Shown: piece after piece, positions 60,239-64,000 of the stretch
Layout: every line of letters starts with the position of its first letter
Position numbering within the stretch: position 1 is the first letter of the stretch
NCBI GenBank assembly: GCA_002700305.1
Contig: PACZ01000009.1
Span: forward strand, 29,346 to 93,345
DNA length: 64,000 nucleotides
Direction of reading: 5' to 3'
Source: Hyphomonas sp.
GTDB taxonomy: Bacteria > Pseudomonadota > Alphaproteobacteria > Caulobacterales > Hyphomonadaceae
Made by a program: the position numbers and the translations under genes
Notes under the pieces: generated by a model
Databases searched by the model: none
What the model was told of the DNA's origin: nothing
Seen by the model: only the letters and a program-made list of their open reading frames with translations

Positions 60239-61217
60239 CCGCGCGGTGCGGGTCGGAGTGGTTCCATTCGGCCAGCATGGTGCGCAGCGCCGCTATGAAG
60301 GCGATCGGCTGGTCCAGCATGACATGATGGTCTGCATGCGGAATGGAGATGAACGGCACCTGATAGCCAAGCAGCTTGCGCATGTATTCGCGCACATCGT
60401 CGGGCATCAGTGAACTGTTCTCGCCGCGTATGATCGCCACCCGGCAGCGCGCCGCCTGAAGCAGTTCGCCGGGGTCCTTGCCCGGATCGAAATGGGTCCA
60501 GATCATCGGGTCGAACTTCCACGTCCAGCCGCCTTCATCCGCCTTCTTCAGGCTCCAGCGGGCAATATAGTCTACGGCGTAGAGGTTCTCGCAGAGTTGC
60601 GGCGGCGCGAGGCGGAACCGGCTGAGGGCGGCGGCAAGGTCCGGATAGATCCGGTTCGGGCGGCCTTTACGGTCCGGCCCCCGGTGCGGACGCTCCGGCG
60701 GGTTCACAGGACTGTCGACGATCACCATGCCGTCGAACCGGTCGCCATATTTCGCGCCGGTCACAAGCGTGACGAAGCCGCCGAAGGAATGCGCCACGAT
60801 GATCGGCTTGGTCGGCCCATCGAACAGGCCGGCCGCCTCGGCCACGGCGACCTCTTCTTCTGCGAAGGTCGCCATATTGTAGCTGTCGCGGTAATCACTG
60901 TCGCCCATGCCGGCAAATGTGATCGCGGCAACATTGTATTCCTCGGCAAAGTAAGGCGCGATGAAGTCCCACCAATGCGCATGCGCGCCATTGCCATGCA
61001 CAAGCAGAAGACCGGGTGCCCCGCGCTTGCCCCAGCGCTGATAGGTGACTTTCGCGCCCTGAACCTCCACCGAGTCCGTTTCGTAAGGCGTAGCGACCGC
61101 CTTGCGGAACCATTCCGGCGCCGGCGGCACGGCGCCCTTGAACTCGGCCAGCGGCCCGCCTTCCGAAGGGATCTCCTGCGGCTGGTCCCTGACGATGCCC
61201 TTATTCTCCCCGCTCAT
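60207..61217 (-). CDS. Alpha/beta-fold hydrolase
   Basis: A 336-residue alpha/beta hydrolase with nucleophile motif AHSFGGF near residue 145, an oxyanion HGNGAHAHWWDF near 72 and the C-terminal catalytic His in PHADHHVML. This type covers esterases, epoxide hydrolases and haloalkane dehalogenases; no subfamily is certain. I place the start at ATG 61217 with AAGGAAG upstream, dropping a long upstream open frame that has no ribosome-binding site. Its end overlaps the DUF900 gene. Confidence 0.9.
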   Translation of the reverse strand: MSGENKGIVRDQPQEIPSEGGPLAEFKGAVPPAPEWFRKAVATPYETDSVEVQGAKVTYQRWGKRGAPGLLLVHGNGAHAHWWDFIAPYFAEEYNVAAITFAGMGDSDYRDSYNMATFAEEEVAVAEAAGLFDGPTKPIIVAHSFGGFVTLVTGAKYGDRFDGMVIVDSPVNPPERPHRGPDRKGRPNRIYPDLAAALSRFRLAPPQLCENLYAVDYIARWSLKKADEGGWTWKFDPMIWTHFDPGKDPGELLQAARCRVAIIRGENSSLMPDDVREYMRKLLGYQVPFISIPHADHHVMLDQPIAFIAALRTMLAEWNHSDPHRAVTEAPQTTQS

Positions 61218-61335
61218 ATGCGTCTTCCTTTTTTGCGAAGTCTGGGATGCCGCCCGGCATCTGGCAAGCCCGGCCCTCGGGGCAGATCCGGCACGGTTTT
61301 TGCGCCTTTTGTCCCAAAAAGGGACACCCCGCCCC

Positions 61336-61836
61336 ATGTTGAGACATATCTGTATCGCTTCCGCACTCGCCTTGTCAGCCGGAACCGCCTCCGCCAGCCC
61401 GGAACTGGCCGAGCTGTGGGGCGCGAAAGCGACAGCGCTCGCCAGCGACTCCGCGCCTTTGCTGGATACGGCCCGGCAGGGCCGCATGCCGGCCCTGGAC
61501 CAGGATTATGTGATCGAGATTGAGCGATTTGCCGTCAACGCCACCCGCCTCGGCACCTGGACCAGACAGGCCGGCGTGCCCTCCACCATCGGCTGCAGCT
61601 TCCTCAGCCTCGGCGAAGAAGCGGAAGTCCAGCTCGAAGCCCTGGAAGGCGCCCGCTCGGCCCGCGCGTCTGCGGATGCCCTGGATGGCCTGCTCAACCT
61701 GTTTGCAGATGCCCGGACGCTGTCGGCCGCCGCGGCCTGGTCTGCCCGGCATGCAGGCGACGAGCCTGTGACGCTCAGCCAACCGGCCCCCTGCCCGGAA
61801 CAGCCGCTCCGCATCGACCGCGTCGCTGTGTATTAA
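61336..61836 (+). CDS. Secreted hypothetical protein
   Basis: A 166-residue protein with a cleavable signal peptide (MLRHICIASALALSAGTASA). The mature part is alanine-rich and helical with two cysteines (IGCSFL, APCPEQ). I do not recognise it. ATG 61336 lies 10 bases after a GTCCC-aaaaa-GGGAC inverted repeat (61311-61325), which may regulate it. It stands alone between two minus-strand genes. Confidence 0.6.
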   Translation: MLRHICIASALALSAGTASASPELAELWGAKATALASDSAPLLDTARQGRMPALDQDYVIEIERFAVNATRLGTWTRQAGVPSTIGCSFLSLGEEAEVQLEALEGARSARASADALDGLLNLFADARTLSAAAAWSARHAGDEPVTLSQPAPCPEQPLRIDRVAVY

Positions 61837-61877
61837 ACGGCGGCGCCCGGCCCGCCTGTCCGGGCGGCACGCCGCCG

Positions 61878-62297
61878 CTATGTCATGCGCAGCCCGTCAC
61901 GAATATTCAGTCCCATGAGCGTCAGGTTCACGGCACCGGCAATCAGTTCGAGCACCTGCAGCGCGTAGAACATCGATGTGTATTGGCCATCTGCAGCGAG
62001 CCGCTGCAGGACGATGGCGCACGGCACCAGGATCAACAGCCCGTTTGCCGCAATAACCGGCATGCGGCGCTGCTTCGCCCGTACCAGACCTGTCAGCACC
62101 GGCCCGGCAAGCCGAAACCCGGTTGCGCCGGTAATGGCCAGGGATGGGACCAGAACAATCATGCCCCATAGAATGCCTGTCTTCACGGCAAGTATGGCTG
62201 CGGCACTCCCGAACAGCTCCACAACAAGCGTCGACATCCAGAAGCAGAGGATCGTCAGGAAGCCGATAAATCCGGCAATCGGGTGAACGCGTTTCAT
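61878..62297 (-). CDS. Four-helix membrane protein, unknown
   Basis: A 139-residue inner-membrane protein with four predicted helices (about 9-30, 38-62, 78-97 and 108-130) and short charged loops (GLVRAKQRRM). No family recognised. It lies directly downstream of the MarR gene on the same strand, 22 bp away, so the MarR protein probably controls it; small membrane proteins in this position often serve stress or transport. The ATG is preceded by a TTG that could also start. Confidence 0.7.
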   Translation of the reverse strand: MKRVHPIAGFIGFLTILCFWMSTLVVELFGSAAAILAVKTGILWGMIVLVPSLAITGATGFRLAGPVLTGLVRAKQRRMPVIAANGLLILVPCAIVLQRLAADGQYTSMFYALQVLELIAGAVNLTLMGLNIRDGLRMT

Positions 62298-62318
62298 CAA
62301 GGTCGGAGGCTCCTCATC

Positions 62319-62783
62319 TCAGTCTGCATCGAGACGTGCGGTCAAAGTGTTCAGAACGCGGCGAACCGTTTCCAGCTCTTCGGGCGACATGCCCTCGGCC
62401 AGGGCATTCGCCCAGGGCGCCTCCTGCTGAGATGCGGCGGCATAGGCGTCTGCGCCCTTGTCGGTCAGGACGACAAGATGAGCGCGCTTATGATGCGGGT
62501 TTGGTTCGAACTGAACGAACCCCTCCCGCTCCAGATCGTTGACCACTCTTTGCACCGCCTGCCGGCTGAGCCCCATGACCCGGGCAAGATGCGCCACCGG
62601 CAGAGCATGCTCCGACAGCGCAATGGACCCGAGGACTTGCCAGCGCGCGCTGGTCAGGCCCAGCGGCGCGACCAGACGGTCGCCAGCAGCGAGCAGCGCG
62701 CCATTGGCGCGGAAGATGTCCAGCATCATCGCTGTCAGCGCTGCGCCAGCATCCGTGTGCGAGGGATAACGTGCCGTCTTCAT
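62319..62783 (-). CDS. MarR-family regulator with strong operator
   Basis: A 154-residue winged-helix regulator (core LARVMGLSRQAVQRVVNDLEREGFVQFEPNPHHKRAHLVVLTDKG). ATG 62783 is the likely start; a TTG at 62819 and other Met codons within the operator are alternatives, and no clear Shine-Dalgarno is present. The operator overlaps its 5' end, indicating autorepression. It precedes the membrane protein at 61878 in the same direction. Confidence 0.88.
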   Translation of the reverse strand: MKTARYPSHTDAGAALTAMMLDIFRANGALLAAGDRLVAPLGLTSARWQVLGSIALSEHALPVAHLARVMGLSRQAVQRVVNDLEREGFVQFEPNPHHKRAHLVVLTDKGADAYAAASQQEAPWANALAEGMSPEELETVRRVLNTLTARLDAD

Positions 62784-62820
62784 TGACAGCATGTTTTCAT
62801 ATTGACAACATGCTGTCAAT
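62782..62820. promoter_or_regulatory. MarR operator with 14-bp arms
   Basis: A perfect inverted repeat: ATTGACAGCATGTT (62782-62795) and AACATGCTGTCAAT (62807-62820), spacer 11 bp. Inside, TTGACA-n6-TGTCAA (62802-62819) is a typical MarR half-site pair. It covers the probable start and -10/-35 of the MarR gene, so bound protein would block its transcription. Confidence 0.8.
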
Positions 62821-62853
62821 TAGGGCGCAGCAGCGGCCGCAAGAGACCTTTGA

Positions 62854-63756
62854 TCAGGGCCGGAACACCGCCTCCGGATCCTCCAGCAATTCATAGGCGA
62901 CATGCGCCTTCAGCTTTTCGGTCAGCTCACCCGCATCGCCATGCAGCGTCTCCGGGTCGATCATCTGGCCGAACGTCATCCGCATTTTCGAACCCTGCTT
63001 GTTCAGAAGTTCATGGAACAGGGTGATGTCGCGCAGCTCGCCGCTGAGATTGCAGAGCAGGTAATAGAGCCGCGAATTCCACGCATCGAGGTTCAGCGGC
63101 AGGATCGGCGCCTTCTGCTTTTTTGCAAGGCCGATGACGGTGGAGAACCAGTCCTTCTCGATCAGCCGGTCGCCTTCCTTCCGCGCAAGACGCCCGGATG
63201 GGAAGATGACGACACATTTCTCCTCCGCGAAAGCCTCCCCTGCCCGCTTCAGGGTTTCACGGGCCTTGGCGGGAGACCTTTTTTCCATCACCCATTCGAC
63301 CGGGATGATCACGTCTTCGAATTTCGGATTCACCCGGATCGCATCGGCATTGGCAAAAAAGATGATGTCTTCGCGCACCCGTTTCAGCAGGTCCCAGACG
63401 GCCACCCCGTCGGCAAGGCCGGTCGGGTGGTTGGCGGCGATGATCAGCCGGCCCTCACGCGGCAGGCGCTCGATCCCCTCGACAGAAAGATCGAACGACA
63501 GCTGGCGCGACAGGCGGTCAAACGAGTCGCGCCCGTTCAACTCGACGATCTCGTCCGCCATGCGCCGGGCCTTGTCATAGCCCAGCATGGAATAAAGCAC
63601 CGGGCGCGCCAGCGGCCAGGCCGGCGACGCCCGCAGTTTCGGGCAGCGCTCCTCGATCAGCACATCCACAATGTGCAGGTCATCCGGCGTCTCCACGTCA
63701 AGGAAGGCCGATTTCCGCGGAGCGAGCGGTTTCTGGGGGAGCGTTTCGTCACTCAT
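62854..63756 (-). CDS. PlsC-like glycerolipid acyltransferase
   Basis: A 300-residue membrane-associated acyltransferase of the 1-acylglycerol-phosphate/lysophospholipid type. The acyl-transfer motif is NHPTGLADG (NHx5D) near residue 110, and the glycerolipid-binding motif is VIFPSGR near 185. It probably transfers a fatty acyl chain in phospholipid remodelling. Such proteins often act on ornithine lipids or phospholipids. It is preceded by a 244-bp gap with no recognisable gene. Confidence 0.85.
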   Translation of the reverse strand: MSDETLPQKPLAPRKSAFLDVETPDDLHIVDVLIEERCPKLRASPAWPLARPVLYSMLGYDKARRMADEIVELNGRDSFDRLSRQLSFDLSVEGIERLPREGRLIIAANHPTGLADGVAVWDLLKRVREDIIFFANADAIRVNPKFEDVIIPVEWVMEKRSPAKARETLKRAGEAFAEEKCVVIFPSGRLARKEGDRLIEKDWFSTVIGLAKKQKAPILPLNLDAWNSRLYYLLCNLSGELRDITLFHELLNKQGSKMRMTFGQMIDPETLHGDAGELTEKLKAHVAYELLEDPEAVFRP

Positions 63757-64000
63757 GTTCGGGCGTTTCTCCTGACTTCAGCATAAGCGAAGCCGGAAAC
63801 CGGCGGAAGCACCGCTGTCAGCCCGGAAAAACTCCGTTCCGGTGAGGGATTTCGAGGGGATTTGCCGGCGCTTTCCGGCCTTTCTGCGGAGTCGCAATTC
63901 GTTGAGTTTTCAACACTTCTGAAAGGAACGCTTTACTAAGCCGTAAGCTGCGCGTGGCAAAGTGAACGCACATCGGGGGCAGGTTAAGGACCGGCCACAC
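63757..64000. other. 244-bp gap at right window edge
   Basis: No gene, RNA or terminator that I can support. A short GTTGA-gttt-TCAAC repeat lies near 63902. It probably holds the promoter of the acyltransferase on the minus strand; the open frame here looks non-coding. Confidence 0.4.

Noticed and set aside
28737..61325. Matching TTTTTGGGAC / GTCCCAAAAA sequences at 28737 and 61311
   Set aside because: Only ten bases shared, one copy inside a coding region; likely chance.
1..64000. tRNA, rRNA, CRISPR or transposon
   Set aside because: I looked for T-loop-like motifs, repeat-spacer spacing, transposase signatures and terminal repeats with target duplications, and saw none.
63818..64000. 60-codon open frame at the right edge
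   Set aside because: No ribosome-binding site, and its translation looks like non-coding sequence.

Overview
The window is a gene-dense, GC-rich stretch of bacterial chromosome. I see no mobile element, rRNA, tRNA, CRISPR array or prophage. The gene set points to an aerobic alphaproteobacterium, and the flavour is that of Hyphomonadaceae (Hyphomonas-like). The pointers are a class I lysyl-tRNA synthetase, a one-piece indolepyruvate ferredoxin oxidoreductase next to an Lrp regulator, a PetP/PetR-like MarR plus response regulator unit, many short lipoproteins and many acyl-CoA enzymes. The taxonomic call is inference from gene content only.

Layout. 1-6.1 kb: truncated secreted protein, M23 peptidase and flavin monooxygenase (one minus-strand operon), two tandem hot-dog thioesterases, a class C serine hydrolase and small secreted proteins. 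6.1-11.8 kb: bifunctional PutA, a GT4 glycosyltransferase and a PstS-like lipoprotein. 11.8-14.8 kb: ornithine decarboxylase behind a structured leader that also encodes a 16-residue peptide, then glutamate racemase and an IMPase-family phosphatase. 15-18.3 kb: copper cluster (Cys/His-rich secreted protein, CopA, CopB). 18.4-28.6 kb: small protein, PhoR-like kinase, tripartite RND efflux operon and M13 peptidase. 28.6-36.9 kb: PilZ protein, thiolase, GNAT, Lrp, indolepyruvate oxidoreductase and a serpin lipoprotein. 36.9-44.4 kb: LysS, small membrane proteins, an XRE operon with repeated operators, a TetR/methyltransferase pair, the iron-storage pair bfd-bfr, DUF4105 and a glutamate-synthase-like flavoprotein. 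44.7-49.1 kb: DUF2853, two acyl-CoA dehydrogenases and a GT2 membrane glycosyltransferase. 49.1-53.2 kb: an intergenic region with DnaA-box-like sites, an unusual photolyase homologue, a small ORF, an UrcA protein, SixA and 1-Cys peroxiredoxin. 53.3-64 kb: IlvE, a MarR/response regulator/kinase operon, a GNAT-nitrilase fusion, two alpha/beta hydrolases, a MarR gene with a strong operator and a PlsC-like acyltransferase.

How the genes fit together. Much of the region serves carbon and acyl-CoA turnover (PutA, IlvE, indolepyruvate oxidoreductase, thiolase, two dehydrogenases, thioesterases). The rest is envelope maintenance, metal homeostasis (copper and iron) and stress defence (peroxiredoxin, efflux, photolyase-like protein).

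The most interesting signal is the ornithine decarboxylase leader (about 11830-12041). It holds a short ORF with its own Shine-Dalgarno and duplicated CTAAC/GGTTA segments that can pair in mutually exclusive ways, one of which buries the decarboxylase ribosome-binding site. Other signals worth checking are repeated operator-like motifs at 38.9 kb and at 20.2/51.1 kb, the DnaA-box-like array at 49.3 kb and a 12-bp-arm hairpin at 51.45 kb.
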